DNA of 64,000 nucleotides from Aeromonas veronii (GCA_041319085.1 CP101033.1:459001-523000); one strand, 5' to 3'. Shown: positions 27,160 to 38,109, counted from the stretch's first letter. Numbers and translations are program-made. The notes: generated from the sequence alone by a model not told the origin.

Positions 27160-30100
27160 GTGTCGAACGAAATGTCGGGCAGAGAGCCGAGCACGCAGTC
27201 GGACGTAACAATGAAGCTGGAAGCCTGCCTCAGGGAGCGGATCCTGATCATCGATGGCGCCATGGGCACCATGATCCAGGGTTACAAGCTGGGTGAGGCG
27301 GACTATCGGGGGATACGCTTCGCCGACTGGCACACCGACATCAAGGGCAACAACGATCTGCTGGTGCTGACCCGTCCGGCGGTGATCCGCGAGATCCACC
27401 AGCAGTATTGCGCGGCCGGGGCCGACATCCTCGAAACCAACACCTTCAACGCCACTCGCATCGCCATGGCCGATTACGAGATGGAAGCGCTTTCCGCCGA
27501 GATCAACCGCGAAGCCGCCCGCTTGGCCCGCGCCGTCGCCGATGAGTGGACCGCCAAAGAGCCCCACAAGCCGCGTTTCGTTGCCGGGGTGCTGGGCCCC
27601 ACCAACCGCACCTGTTCCATCTCGCCGGACGTCAACGACCCCGGCAAGCGCAACGTCACCTATGACCAGCTGGTGGCCGCCTATACCGAATCGACCCATG
27701 CCCTGATCGAGGGCGGCGCCGACATCATCCTGATCGAGACCATCTTCGATACCCTCAACGCCAAGGCGGCCGCCTTCGCGGTGGAAGGGGTGTTCGAAGA
27801 GCTGGGTTACAGCCTGCCGGTGATGATCTCCGGTACCATCACCGATGCCTCCGGCCGTACTCTCTCCGGCCAGACCACCGAAGCCTTCTACCACTCGCTG
27901 CGTCACGTCAAACCGGTGTCGTTCGGCCTCAACTGTGCGCTCGGGCCTGACGAGCTGCGCCAGTATGTGGAGGAGCTGTCGCGCATCAGCGAATCCTGCG
28001 TCAGCGCTCACCCCAACGCCGGGCTGCCCAACGCGTTCGGCGAGTACGATCTCGATGCGGACGAGATGGCGGAGCATATCCGCGAGTGGGCCCAGAGCGG
28101 CTTTCTCAACATGGTCGGCGGCTGCTGCGGCACCACCCCGACCCATATCCGCGCCATGAGCGACGCCGTGGCGGGCATCAAGCCGCGCGCGTTGCCCGAG
28201 CTGCCGGTCGCTTGCCGGCTGTCGGGCCTCGAGCCGCTGATCATCACCCCCGAATCCATGTTCGTGAACGTGGGGGAGCGCACCAACGTCACCGGTTCGG
28301 CCAAGTTCAAGCGGTTGATCAAGGAGGGGCTCTACGACGAGGCGCTCGATGTCGCCAAGCAGCAGGTAGAGAGCGGCGCCCAGATCATCGACATCAATAT
28401 GGACGAGGGGATGCTGGACGCCGAAGCGGCCATGGTGCGCTTCCTCAACCTCATCGCCGGTGAGCCGGACATCGCCCGGGTGCCGGTGATGATCGACTCC
28501 TCCAAGTGGGAGGTGCTGGAGGCGGGCCTCAAGTGCGTGCAGGGCAAGCCGGTAGTCAACTCCATCTCCATGAAAGAGGGGAGGAGAAGTTCATCCAGCA
28601 GGCCAAATTGCTGCGCCGCTACGGCGCCGCTGTCATCGTGATGGCATTCGATGAGGCGGGGCAGGCCGATACCCGCGCCCGCAAGTTCGAGATCTGCCAG
28701 CGCGCCTACCGCATTCTGGTCGATCAGGTCGGTTTCCCGCCGGAAGATATCATCTTCGATCCCAACATCTTCGCGGTGGCGACCGGCATAGATGAACACA
28801 ACAACTATGCGGTGGACTTCATCGAGGCGGTGAAGGACATCAAGGAGAACCTGCCCCACGCCATGATCTCCGGCGGCGTCTCCAACGTCTCGTTTTCGTT
28901 TCGCGGCAACGAGCCGGTGCGCGAAGCCATTCACGCGGTTTTCCTCTACCACGCCATCCAGAACGGCATGGATATGGGGATCGTCAACGCCGGTCAGCTG
29001 GCCATCTACGAAGACATTCCGGCCGAGCTGAAAGAGAAGGTCGAGGCGGTGGTGCTCAACCTTAATGACAACGCCACCGAGGCGCTGCTGGCCATCGCCG
29101 AGAAGTATCGCGGCGCCGGTGCCCAGGCCGAGGATCCGCGGGATCAGGCGTGGCGCAGCTGGCCGGTGGGCAAGCGGCTGGAGCACGCGCTGGTCAAGGG
29201 GATCACCGACTTTATCGAAGAGGATACCGAAGAGGCGCGCGCTGGCGCCGAGCGGCCGCTACACGTCATCGAAGGGCCGCTGATGGACGGCATGAACGTG
29301 GTCGGCGACCTGTTCGGCGCCGGCAAGATGTTCCTGCCACAGGTGGTGAAGTCGGCCCGGGTGATGAAGCGGGCGGTGGCCTATCTGCAACCCTATATCG
29401 AGGCGGAAAAATCGGGCGGCTCCAGCAACGGCAAAATCGTGATGGCCACCGTGAAGGGGGACGTGCACGACATCGGCAAGAACATCGTCGGGGTGGTGCT
29501 GCAGTGTAACAACTACGAGATTGTCGACCTCGGGGTGATGGTCTCTTGCGAGACCATCCTCAAGACAGCGCGGGAGGTCAATGCCGACATCATCGGCCTG
29601 TCAGGCCTCATCACCCCGTCGCTGGACGAGATGGTGCACGTGGCCAAAGAGATGGAGCGCCAGGGCTTCAAGCTGCCGCTCTTGATCGGCGGCGCGACCA
29701 CCTCCAAGGCCCATACCGCAGTCAAGATAGAGCAGAATTACTCCGAGCCGGTGGTCTATGTCTCGAATGCTTCCCGAGCAGTCGGGGTAGCCCAGAGTCT
29801 GCTGAGCCCGGAGCTCAAGCCCGCCTTCGTGGCCCGCATCGACAAGGAGTACGAGATTGCCCGCGAGCAGCACGCCCGCAAGCAGCCGCGCTCCAAGCCG
29901 GTCAGTCTGGCCCACGCCCGTGCCAACCGCCATCAGCTGGACTGGGTCGGCTATGAGCCGCCCGCCCCCGTGAACCGGGTGTGCAGACGTTCGAAAACGT
30001 GCCCATTTCGGTGCTGCGCCCCTACATCGACTGGACGCCGTTCTTCCTTAGCTGGGAGCTGGCGGGCAAGTTCCCCCGCATCCTCGAGGACGAGATTATC

Positions 30101-30865
30101 GGCGAGGAGGCGACCAAGCTGTTTGCCGAGGCCAACGCCATGCTGGATAAACTCGAGCAGGATCAAAGCGTGCGCTGCGCCGGCATCATAGGCCTGTTCC
30201 CGGCCAACGCGGTGGGTGACAGCATCGAGGTCTACCGCGACGAGTCGCGCAGCGAGGTGCGCAAGGTATTGCACCACCTGCGTCAGCAGAGCGAGAAGCA
30301 GGGTTTCCCCAACTACTGTCTGGCGGACTATGTGGCGCCGAAAGAGAGCGGCAAACCCGACTGGATCGGTGCCTTCGCGGTGACCGGCGGTATCGGTGAG
30401 GAGGCCATCGCCAAGGCCTACAAGGCGGATCACGACGACTACAACGCCATCTTGATCCAAGCGGTGTGCGACCGACTCGCCGAGGCCTTTGCCGAGTATC
30501 TACACGAGCAGGTGCGCAAGGTGCACTGGGGTTATGCCCCCGATGAGGCCCTCAGCAATGAGGCGCTGATCCGCGAGAACTATCAGGGCATCCGCCCGGC
30601 CCCCGGTTATCCGGCTTGCCCGGAGCACACCGAGAAGGGCAGTATCTGGGAACTGCTGGAGGTGGAGAGTGCCATCGGCATGAAGCTCACCGAATCCTAC
30701 GCCATGTGGCCGGGGGCGGCGGTGTCGGGCTGGTACTTCTCCCACCCCGAGAGCAAATACTTCGCAGTGGCGCAGATCCAGCAAGATCAGGTGGAAGATT
30801 ACGCCGCCCGCAAGGGGATGACGTTGGCAGAGGCCGAGCGCTGGCTCGCGCCCAATCTCAATTGA
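27160..30865 (+). pseudogene. metH: Cobalamin-dependent methionine synthase MetH, two one-base frame breaks
   Basis: The three frames together give a full-length 1235-residue MetH (E. coli 1227), which methylates homocysteine from methyltetrahydrofolate via cobalamin. Domains in order are homocysteine-binding (zinc cysteines in [11 protein letters not shown] and GGCCGTTP), pterin-binding ([15 protein letters not shown]), B12-binding ([14 protein letters not shown] with the cobalt-ligand His) and the AdoMet reactivation domain (RPAPGYPACPEHTEK). Frames are lost at a GGGG run (28578-28581, MKEGEEKF expected) and at AACCGG (29973, PVKPGVQTF expected). Both look like missing bases. GTG 27160 follows an AGAGGAG ribosome site. 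Confidence 0.93.
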
Positions 30866-30872
30866 GGAGCCT

Positions 30873-32015
30873 ATGAAGATTGGCTTTGTTGGTCTGGGGA
30901 CCATTGTCGAGACCGCCTATCTACCGGCGTTGCACGCCTTGAGTGACGAGGTGAGGGTGTGGGGTTTTGACCCCGCCCGCAGCTTGCCGGGGGTGACATC
31001 GCTGCCGACCCTTGAGGCGCTGCTGGCGCAGCCCCTCGATCGGCTGGTGATTGCGACCCCATCTCTGCTGCATCTGCCGGTGCTGGAGCAGGCGCTGGAG
31101 AGCGCCATTCCCTTGATTTTGGTGGAGAAGCCGGTGGTGGCGACGCTGGCCCAGCAGGCGAGGCTACAACAGCTGCTGGCCGATCCACAGATCGCTACCC
31201 GGGTGCTGGCACTGGATCACTGGATGGCCCGCAATGCCGTTCAGCGGTTACTTCGTGGGCAACTGGATGACAGCTGGCAGCTGTGCACTCCAACGAACGC
31301 TCAGCCAAATACGCCACTGTTTGGCACGATTGCACCTGTCACGCTGGCGGAGGTCGTGTCGATCGAGGGTTTCTTGCAAGAACCTTGCGGCATGGATGAA
31401 GAGGGACGTCCCTATGCCCTCAATTTCGCCACCGGCGAGCCGGATCAAAGGGTGCTGCGCCACCCCGACGGGGTGATCCTCGATATCGGCACCCATCTGC
31501 TGGCGATGATCCGCGAGCTGCTGGTCGCCCTCGGTGGTGATGACCGGCTGACGCTGGTGGCTGAGGGGGTGGTCGATCGATTGGGTCAGCCCATTACCCG
31601 TGGCGATCTGGAGAGTGCCGAAGGTCGTGCCTGTCTGCGCGGCGAGGCTGCTGGCGTTCCGCTGACCCTCTGGCTCGACAAGTACGCCGGGCCAGGTATC
31701 GAGCGCAAGGGGCTGGTGCTGTATCTCAAGGATGGAGAGCGAATTGAGCTGTTTCGCAGTGGCAATCTGGAGTGGCTGGACTATTACGGGGAGACATGTG
31801 GCAGTGACAAGCGCGACCAACCCCAGCATGGGCCCGAACACCTGTCGGCAGAGGTGCAGCGGTGGCTGCATGAAGGGCCGCTCTATCGCGACTGCATCGC
31901 GCAAACCCTGCTGGCCCCCCTGCCTGCCGAAGGTTGGGGTGGGGCCACGGCACGCCGGTTGCAAGAGGTGACCCTGTTGCTCACCCTGCAACAGCAGTTA
32001 CGCGGGCCCCATTGA
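30873..32015 (+). CDS. Gfo/Idh/MocA-family oxidoreductase
   Basis: A 380-residue protein with an N-terminal Rossmann fold (MKIGFVGLGTIVETAYLPAL) and the family EKP motif (LVEKPVVATLAQQARLQQLL, about residue 86), in which the lysine binds cofactor and substrate. The C-terminal domain has HPDGVILDIGTHLLAM. The substrate, presumably a sugar or inositol-like alcohol, cannot be read from sequence. It starts 7 bases after metH on the same strand and is probably cotranscribed. No other sugar genes are nearby. Confidence 0.85.
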   Translation: MKIGFVGLGTIVETAYLPALHALSDEVRVWGFDPARSLPGVTSLPTLEALLAQPLDRLVIATPSLLHLPVLEQALESAIPLILVEKPVVATLAQQARLQQLLADPQIATRVLALDHWMARNAVQRLLRGQLDDSWQLCTPTNAQPNTPLFGTIAPVTLAEVVSIEGFLQEPCGMDEEGRPYALNFATGEPDQRVLRHPDGVILDIGTHLLAMIRELLVALGGDDRLTLVAEGVVDRLGQPITRGDLESAEGRACLRGEAAGVPLTLWLDKYAGPGIERKGLVLYLKDGERIELFRSGNLEWLDYYGETCGSDKRDQPQHGPEHLSAEVQRWLHEGPLYRDCIAQTLLAPLPAEGWGGATARRLQEVTLLLTLQQQLRGPH

Positions 32016-32128
32016 CTCTTTTTGGCGGGTTATTGCAAAAAGCCGAATGGTGAGGGGAAAGGATTGGCGTTGTCAGCGCTCCGTGGCACCTTATACTCTC
32101 CAGCCCGATGATCAGGTCTGTCATTTCC

Positions 32129-33024
32129 ATGAAGATTGCCATTTTATCCCGTGAGCCGAAAAACTACTCCACCCGCCGTCTGGTCGAGGTGGCACAGGCG
32201 CGCGGTCATCAGGTAGAGGTGCTCGACACCCTGCGCTGCTATATGAATATCGCTTCCCACAACCCCTCCATTCACTACGAGGGTGGGGAGCTGGGAAGCT
32301 ATGACGCCGTGATCCCGCGGATCGGGGCCAGCATTACCGCCTACGGCACCGCCGTGCTGCGCCAGTTCGAGATGATGAACACCATGGCCCTCAACAGCTC
32401 GGTGGCCATCAGCCGTTCCCGCGACAAGCTGCGGGCGATGCAGCTGCTCTCCCGCCATGGCATCGGCCTACCCATCACCGGCTATGCCCACAGTACCCAC
32501 GACGTGCCCGACCTCATCACCATGGTGGGTGGGGCGCCGCTGGTGGTGAAACTGCTGGAGGGAACCCAGGGGATTGGTGTGGTGCTCTGCGAGACTCAGA
32601 AGGCCGCCGAAAGCGTGATCGAAGCCTTTATCCAGACCAACAATAACATTCTGGTGCAGGAGTATATCCGCGAGGCCAACGGCGCCGACATCCGCTGCCT
32701 GGTGGTCAATGGCAAGGTGGTTGCCGCCATGCGCCGCCAGGCCCAGCCGGGGAGTTTCGCTCCAACCTGCACCGTGGCGGCACTGCCGAGGCGATCAAGA
32801 TCACCCCGGAAGAGCGCGCGACCGCAGTGCAGGCCGCCAAGATCATGGGGCTGGATGTGGCGGGGGTGGATATCCTGCGTAGCGCCCGCGGCCCGCTGGT
32901 GCTGGAGGTCAACTCCTCCCCCGGCCTGCAAGGGGTGGAAGCCGCCTCCGGCAAGGATGTGGCTGGCAAGATCATCGAGTTCCTCGAACTCAAGGCGAGC
33001 CGCAAGAACAAACCGGCGGAGTGA
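32129..33024 (+). pseudogene. rimK: RimK, S6--L-glutamate ligase, one-base frame break
   Basis: An ATP-grasp ligase that adds glutamates to the C-terminus of ribosomal protein S6. From ATG 32129 it reads [23 protein letters not shown]-grasp motifs include [18 protein letters not shown], and after the break [20 protein letters not shown] with the metal-binding VNSSPG. The frame is lost at GGGG 32749-32752, where [12 protein letters not shown] is expected. One added G restores 298 residues (E. coli 300). The in-frame ATG at 32108 adds seven residues without support. Confidence 0.9.
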
Positions 33025-33053
33025 GCCTCAGGCTTGCATCCGTCAGATAGAAA

Positions 33054-33077
33054 CAGGGCGCCATCTGGCGCCTTGTT
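33054..33077 (+). terminator. Possible terminator after rimK
   Basis: Stem GGCGCC / GGCGCC with loop ATCT, extended by weaker pairs and followed by TTGTTGCT. The T tail is short, so efficiency is uncertain. Confidence 0.5.
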
Positions 33078-33111
33078 GCTATCTGGCTGGTGGGTTGGCG
33101 GTGCCACTGCG

Positions 33112-33144
33112 CCCTCACCCTAACCCTCTCCCAAAGGGAGAGGG
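33112..33144. repeat. REP-like palindrome at the 3' end of the kinase gene
   Basis: The perfect inverted repeat CCCTCTCCC-aaa-GGGAGAGGG is preceded by ccctcaccctaa, a form widely dispersed in proteobacterial genomes. It overlaps the 3' end of the histidine kinase frame, which reads the repeat as FPLPLGEG before its stop at 33120. Confidence 0.75.
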
Positions 33145-34363
33145 AACTGTTCGGCAGTGATCATCGCCAGCCGGGCGCTGAAAATTCCGTCCTTCAGCCG
33201 GGTATCGATCTTCCAACCGAGTTTCTCGCAGATGCGCTGGATGATGGTGAGGCCACAGCCGTAGCCGAGGATCTGATCCGGCGCCGCCGCCGTCGGGTTG
33301 CTGATAGTGAGCACCGGGCCGCACAGCTCGATCTCGATATGTCCCTCGGCATAGCTCAGGGCATTTTTCAGCAGGTTGCCGAGGGCAATGGCGAGCAGGG
33401 AGAGGGGGCGTTTACTGCGCTGCTCTCGTCCAGATTAAGCCGGATATCGAGTGCCTCCCGCTGCAACAGTGGGGCGAGGCGGGCCAGCTCCTGACGGATC
33501 AGCGGGGTGACCTGTTGCAGTGGCCGCTCCACCGCCTCCTTGCGGCCCAGCAGCAGGAAGGTCTCGGTGAGCAGCGCCATCTCGTCGGCGGCGGCGCGGA
33601 TGCGGGTGGTGGCGCGGGCGGCCGGTGCGGGCAGATCCGTCACCTTGCCGAGCAGGGCCGCCGAGCCCTGGATCACCATGTTGGGGGTGCGCAGCTCGTG
33701 GCTGGCGAAGCGGCTGAACTCCTGCTCGCGAGCGAACACTGCGCTCACCTCCTGCTTGCCGGCCAGCAGGGCCAGCTCGATATCCCGCAGCTCCTGCCAG
33801 GGGGCGTCGGGTTCGAAATCCGCCTGATCCGGAGTGAGGTGGGCGACCCTCTGTTGCAGCCGTTGCAGCGGCCCGGTGATATGGCGCACCAACCAGATGC
33901 CGAAGCCGAGGCAGGCGAGCAGCAGCGTCAGCCCGATCAGCCGGGTGGCCAGATGCAGCTTGTCCTCGTAGGGGTCGAGGTAGTCGTCGGCGTCGTCGTT
34001 GAACACCAGATAGAGCAGTCCCTCGCCGGAGGGGTGACGGGCCACCAGAAAGTGTTTGTCCTCCTTGCCCAGCTGGTGCTCGAAAAAGCCGGGGGTCTGG
34101 TAGGGCTTCAGCCACTTGGGCAGGCGGCCCGCCTCGGTCCAGTAGCTGGAGAACTGTCTGGGGCTCGGGGCTGCGGCGGCCGGGCCGAGTCGCAGCCAGT
34201 CATCGCTGTAGCGGGTCACTTCGGCTTCCAGCCAGTGGCGCAGGCTCAGCTCCTCCATCTTGTCCTCTGCCACCAGCATCAGGCCGGAGAGCAGGATCAG
34301 CAGCACCACCCCGGCGCCGCCGAGCGCCATGATCAGGCGGCGGCGCAGGCTCGGCAGGCTCAT
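33120..34363 (-). pseudogene. Sensor histidine kinase, one-base frame break near the 3' end
   Basis: A minus-strand two-component kinase with two membrane segments (residues 9-31 and about 140-162), a periplasmic domain of about 105 residues, HAMP-like LVRHITGPLQRLQQRVA, phosphoacceptor box FASHELRTPNMVIQG and ATP-binding G-box GYGCGLTIIQRICEKLGW. Near 33404-33413 one base is missing; adding it gives SSAVKRPLSLLAIALGNLLKNALSYAE with the N-box. The C-terminal octapeptide comes from a REP-like repeat. The response regulator gene overlaps its start. The signal sensed is unknown. Confidence 0.85.
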
Positions 34364-35028
34364 GCGCTCACCAGTCGGTAGCCCTGACCGTGCAGGGTCT
34401 CCAGCATGGGAGTGGGGAAGGGTTTGTCCAGCGCGTTGCGCAGGGCGTAGATATGGCTGCGCAGGGCATCGGAGTCGGGCTCCTCATCGCCCCAGACGGT
34501 GTCGAGCACCTCCTGACGGCTGACGATGGCGGGGGCGCGGCGGGCCAGCAGGGCGAGGATCCGGAACGGGATCTTGCCGAGCTTGAGGGGCTCACCGGCA
34601 CGGGTGGCGCGGCCGCTGGCGACATCGACCGTCAGATCGCCAAAGCTGATGGCCCCCACATCGCCGCGCGGGCCGCGCAGACTGAGGGCTTGCAGCCGCA
34701 CCTCCAGCTCCTCCATGGCGAACGGCTTGACCAGATAGTCGTCGCCACCGGCCTTGAAGCCCGCCAGCTTGTCCTCCAGGCTGTCGCGAGCGGTGAGAAA
34801 CAGCACGGGAGTGGCAATCCCCTGCTCGCGCAGGCGAGCCACCGTGCTGAGGCCATCGAGGCGCGGCATCATCACATCCATGATGATGACGTCGAAACGC
34901 TGATCCTCCAGCAGTTGCAGCGCCGCCTGCCCGTGATAGGCACAATCGAGGCGGTGACCGGCCAGCTCCAGATAATCCATGATGGTTTCCGCCACCTGAG
35001 GATTGTCTTCCACTACCAAAATCTTCAT
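34360..35028 (-). CDS. OmpR-family response regulator
   Basis: A 222-residue regulator. The receiver domain (residues 1-115) has the acidic pair VVEDN, phospho-acceptor Asp51 in IIMDVMMPRLDG, conserved Thr in VLFLTARD and Lys in YLVKPFA. The winged-helix DNA-binding domain ends HIYALRNALDK...HGQGYRLV. It overlaps the kinase gene by four bases (ATGA), so the pair is coupled. The divergent gene at 35117 encodes an exported protein and is a plausible target; the 88-bp gap between them would hold both promoters. Confidence 0.93.
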   Translation of the reverse strand: MKILVVEDNPQVAETIMDYLELAGHRLDCAYHGQAALQLLEDQRFDVIIMDVMMPRLDGLSTVARLREQGIATPVLFLTARDSLEDKLAGFKAGGDDYLVKPFAMEELEVRLQALSLRGPRGDVGAISFGDLTVDVASGRATRAGEPLKLGKIPFRILALLARRAPAIVSRQEVLDTVWGDEEPDSDALRSHIYALRNALDKPFPTPMLETLHGQGYRLVSA

Positions 35029-35116
35029 GCTTTGCTCTCCTGGTTGGCGAGCGTTTCACGCTCTTTTCACACCGGATTCGGCATCCTGTTTGCCAGTGTA
35101 ACCCCGAGGATCCCTG

Positions 35117-35538
35117 ATGAAGAAGTCTCTCTGCGCCCTCCTGCTGTTGATCTTGTTGCCACTTGGCATCGCACAGGCGACCGAATTCAAACTGACCGGC
35201 CGCACCACCTGGCAGCTTGGCCAGTTGATGGTCAACGGCATGCCGTTCGTGATCGACGACCAGACTCGCTTCAAGGATTGGCTCAACGAGGATGATCTCG
35301 GCGGCACCTGGGTCGAGATGAAGGGGGTGGTGGAGAACGGCGTGCGCTATGTGCGCAAGGTCGAAGCCCTCGACGAAGATGACAAGGACGAGATGGATCT
35401 GGAGGGGCCGGTCGAAGGGGGCGGATCTGGGGCTACACCACCTCGGACAGCAGTCTGGCGCCGTTCGAAGGGCGTTGGCTCGAGTTGGAGTGCAAGTTTG
35501 ACGGCATGCGCCTGAGCCGCTGTCGCGAGGATGACTGA
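35117..35538 (+). pseudogene. Small exported protein (DUF5666-like), one-base frame break
   Basis: It starts MKKSLCALLLLILLPLGIAQA, a Sec signal peptide, followed by a beta-rich domain (TEFKLTGRTTWQLGQLMVNG, WVEMKGVVENGVRYVRKVEA) like the OB-fold DUF5666 family. At the GGGGG run 35417-35421 the frame is lost. One added base gives RIWGYTTSDSSLAPFEGRW and a natural end CREDD after 140 residues. Divergent from the two-component system; possibly its target or sensor accessory (inference). A second small exported protein gene follows. Confidence 0.7.
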
Positions 35539-35623
35539 ACCACGCCGGTGTGGCTCAGGCGGAAAAATGGTACAGCCGGGTCCATAGTTAAACCTCGCAC
35601 GGTTTGACCATGGGCCTTTTGCT

Positions 35624-36097
35624 ATGACACGTACTTCTCTCCTGCTGCTGGCGTTGCCGCTCTGCACCTTGGCCGCCGATGGCGAGCTCTGGCTGGTGGA
35701 ACTTGAACACAACGATGGCCTGCGCCTGCAGTTTCAGGGCGCCGAACTCGAGCTTGGCAACGCCGCGCTGAGCGGGGTGGCAGGCAACGATGAGCTCAGA
35801 CCCGGCATGCGTCTGGCCATCCTCAGCCGCGACGGAGTCGCCGAGCGGATCGGCATAGCCGACGCCATCGCCGGATTCTTGCCGACCAGCCAGTGGCGTC
35901 GGGCCGAAGCCTCCCTGCTGGCTGTCAAGGGCCGCACTCTGCGGCTGCAGGGGCTCGGTGTGCTGGCCTTCGATGCAGATACCCGCTGGCTGAACGGCAG
36001 CCCGGCCGACCTGCAACCGGGCCGCAAACTGGTGCTGAGCCGGGATGAAGAGGGTCGCCTGACCGAGATCCTGATTGCCAATCCGGAAGATGAATAA
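35624..36097 (+). CDS. Small exported protein, function unknown
   Basis: A 157-residue protein with signal peptide MTRTSLLLLALPLCTLA. Two similar beta-rich halves follow (ELEHNDGLRLQFQGAELELG and SLLAVKGRTLRLQGLGVLAF), suggesting a duplicated small-barrel fold related to the preceding protein. It follows that gene by 85 bp on the same strand, next to the two-component system. No catalytic motif is seen. Confidence 0.75.
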   Translation: MTRTSLLLLALPLCTLAADGELWLVELEHNDGLRLQFQGAELELGNAALSGVAGNDELRPGMRLAILSRDGVAERIGIADAIAGFLPTSQWRRAEASLLAVKGRTLRLQGLGVLAFDADTRWLNGSPADLQPGRKLVLSRDEEGRLTEILIANPEDE

Positions 36098-36370
36098 AAA
36101 GCAGCGCTATGGGGCGCAGCTCTGCCGTTTATTGAACGTGGATGCTTTTGAGCGGATCACAAAGCATTGCTGGTTGCGCTGCTTGTCATGCCGGTATTCG
36201 TTGATATCCGCTTCCCTCCTTCCATATCGGCGGGTGAGAGGGGAGGTGTGACACGTATCTCTTGCTTGTTGAGACTGGTCGAATGCCCACTGAGCGAATG
36301 GAGTGAGATGCATGTTAGAGCCGTGATAAGGGATGACCAAAGAGTCAGGTCACGGAGAGGGCAAAAGGTT
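36098..36370. other. Intergenic stretch without recognised gene
   Basis: No open frame with credible composition or ribosome site was found in these 273 bases. The stretch lies at the convergent 3' ends of the exported-protein gene and the purine permease gene, so a promoter is not expected. Confidence 0.5.
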
Positions 36371-36400
36371 AAAAAAATCCCCAAGCGATGCTTGGGGATT
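36371..36400 (-). terminator. Terminator of the NCS2 permease gene
   Basis: An 11-bp stem (AATCCCCAAGC / GCTTGGGGATT) with loop GAT, followed on the minus strand by TTTTT. Confidence 0.92.
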
Positions 36401-36448
36401 TGTGTATAAGAGCGGCTCTGCAGGAGCCCTTCAGATTAACCGGGAGCG

Positions 36449-37807
36449 TTAGATGGCCCAGCCACCGGCATAGAAGATCACTAGCGCCAGGGCGATGATG
36501 ACGGTGCCGATGTTCAGCTTCTTCCACTCGGCAGCAAAGATGCGACCAACGACCAGCGCCACGAAGCCCAGCATGATGCCGGTCACGATATTGCAGGTCA
36601 GTACGATGAAGACGGCGCACAGCATGCCGGCGAGGGCATCGACCGAGTCGCTGAAGTCCAGCTTGGTGACGTTGCCCAGCATCAGCAGACCGACGTACAT
36701 CAGGGCCGGTGCGGTGGCGTAGGCCGGTACCAGATAGCTCAGCGGGGAGAGGAAGATCATCAGCAGGAACAACACGCCGACCAGCGTCGCGGTCAGGCCG
36801 GTCTTGCCACCGGCTGCGGTGCCTGCGGCAGATTCGATGTATACGGCAGCCGGAGCACCGCCCACCACGCCAGCGACCATGCTGCTGACGGAGTCGGCAG
36901 TCAGAGCCTTGCCGCCGCTGATGATGTGGCCACGTTCGTTGATGAGGCCCGCCTGACCGGCCACGGCACGGATGGTACCGGTGGCGTCAAACACGGCGGT
37001 CATCACCAGCGCCAGCACGGTCGGAATGACCACCGGATTGAGGGCGCCCAGCAGATCCATGCTGCCTAACAGCGAACCTTTTTCACCACTCAGGCTCGGC
37101 ATGGCGAAGAAGCCTTGCCAGGTCACTTTCGGGTCGAAGATCAGGCCAAGGATGGAGATGGCGATAATCACCATCAGGATACCCCCCGGCACCTTGCGAC
37201 GCTCCAGACCGAAGATGGCGGCCAGACCCAGCACCGTCATGATGACCGGGAAAGAGGTCACTTCACCCAGTTGAACCGGCAGACCGGCTCCTTCGTTCTT
37301 GATCACCATGCCAACGCCGTTGGTGGCGATCAGCAGCAGGAACAGGCCGATACCTATGCCGGTGCCGTGGGCAATGCCGGAGGGGAGGTTATCCAGGATC
37401 CACTGGCGCACGCCGGTGATGCTGATCAGGGTGAACAGCACACCCATCAGGAAGATGGCGCCCAGCGCGACCGGAATGCTCAGTCCCTGACCCAGTACCA
37501 GACTGAACGCGGTAAAGGCGGTGAGGGAGATGGCACAACCGATGGCCATCGGCAGCTTGGCCCACAGACCCATCAGCAGGGAGCCGAAGGCGGCGATCAA
37601 GCAGGTCGCCACGAAGACAGGGCCCTGCTCAAAACCGGCGGCACCCAGCATGTTCGGCACCACTATGATGCTGTAGACCATGGCCAGGAAGGTGGTCAAA
37701 CCGGCCAGCAGCTCCTGGCGCACACTACTGCCGCGCGCAGAAATGGAAAAATAAGAGTCCAAAAAGCCGCCGTTCCCTGATTGGGCGGCCATATCTTGCT
37801 TTGCCAT
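36449..37807 (-). CDS. NCS2-family purine permease (AzgA/GhxP-type)
   Basis: A 452-residue inner-membrane permease with 12-14 membrane segments, beginning with a soluble lead and [20 protein letters not shown]. The NCS2 AzgA-branch signatures are [19 protein letters not shown] (about 275) and [27 protein letters not shown] (about 320). This branch carries adenine, guanine or hypoxanthine with protons; which one is not fixed. A PurR-like operator and a TTGACA -35 lie upstream, supporting purine-controlled expression. Confidence 0.9.
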   Translation of the reverse strand: MAKQDMAAQSGNGGFLDSYFSISARGSSVRQELLAGLTTFLAMVYSIIVVPNMLGAAGFEQGPVFVATCLIAAFGSLLMGLWAKLPMAIGCAISLTAFTAFSLVLGQGLSIPVALGAIFLMGVLFTLISITGVRQWILDNLPSGIAHGTGIGIGLFLLLIATNGVGMVIKNEGAGLPVQLGEVTSFPVIMTVLGLAAIFGLERRKVPGGILMVIIAISILGLIFDPKVTWQGFFAMPSLSGEKGSLLGSMDLLGALNPVVIPTVLALVMTAVFDATGTIRAVAGQAGLINERGHIISGGKALTADSVSSMVAGVVGGAPAAVYIESAAGTAAGGKTGLTATLVGVLFLLMIFLSPLSYLVPAYATAPALMYVGLLMLGNVTKLDFSDSVDALAGMLCAVFIVLTCNIVTGIMLGFVALVVGRIFAAEWKKLNIGTVIIALALVIFYAGGWAI

Positions 37808-37827
37808 AACTTATCCTGAAAGTGTGA

Positions 37828-37843
37828 AGGAAATCGTTTGCTT
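37828..37843 (-). promoter_or_regulatory. PurR-like operator of the purine permease gene
   Basis: AGGAAATCGTTTGCTT matches the 16-bp PurR palindrome ACGCAAACGTTTGCGT at 12 positions, including the central CGTTTGC. It lies 21 bases before the start codon. Upstream on the minus strand are TTGACA (37907-37902) and TGTATT (37882-37877), separated by 19 bases, a possible promoter. Confidence 0.6.
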
Positions 37844-38024
37844 TTGTGGCGCGCAAAATAGCAAGAATTCGTGGCAAATACAGCGGATAACCTGACTTTT
37901 TTGTCAACATTTTACATTTTGGTTCCATTTGGGTTGTTTTTAGGGCTCAAGCGGTGAGTGCGTGTCAGGCTGGGAGCACACGGTTGGGGGAGAGGAGATC
38001 AGTGAGAAAAAAGCGGGGAACAAC

Positions 38025-38050
38025 AAAAAACCCGCCTAGGCGGGTTTTTT
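38025..38050. terminator. Bidirectional terminator after the cold-shock gene
   Basis: A perfect palindrome: six A, CCCGCC, TA-centred, GGCGGG, six T. It would terminate in both directions and lies 60 bases beyond the cold-shock gene stop. Confidence 0.92.
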
Positions 38051-38109
38051 AATTCTTGCAGAGCTGTCAGCAGTTGGCGTGAGCCATCAGCAGCATGCTC
38101 AGGCTTGAA

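Noticed and set aside
28570..29980. Split methionine synthase encoded as three separate genes
   Set aside because: The breaks fall inside conserved motifs, not between domains, and adding one base at each restores a normal MetH.
37808..37980. Purine riboswitch upstream of the NCS2 permease
   Set aside because: The conserved loop sequences and three-way junction pairing of the purine aptamer are absent; a PurR-like box is present instead.
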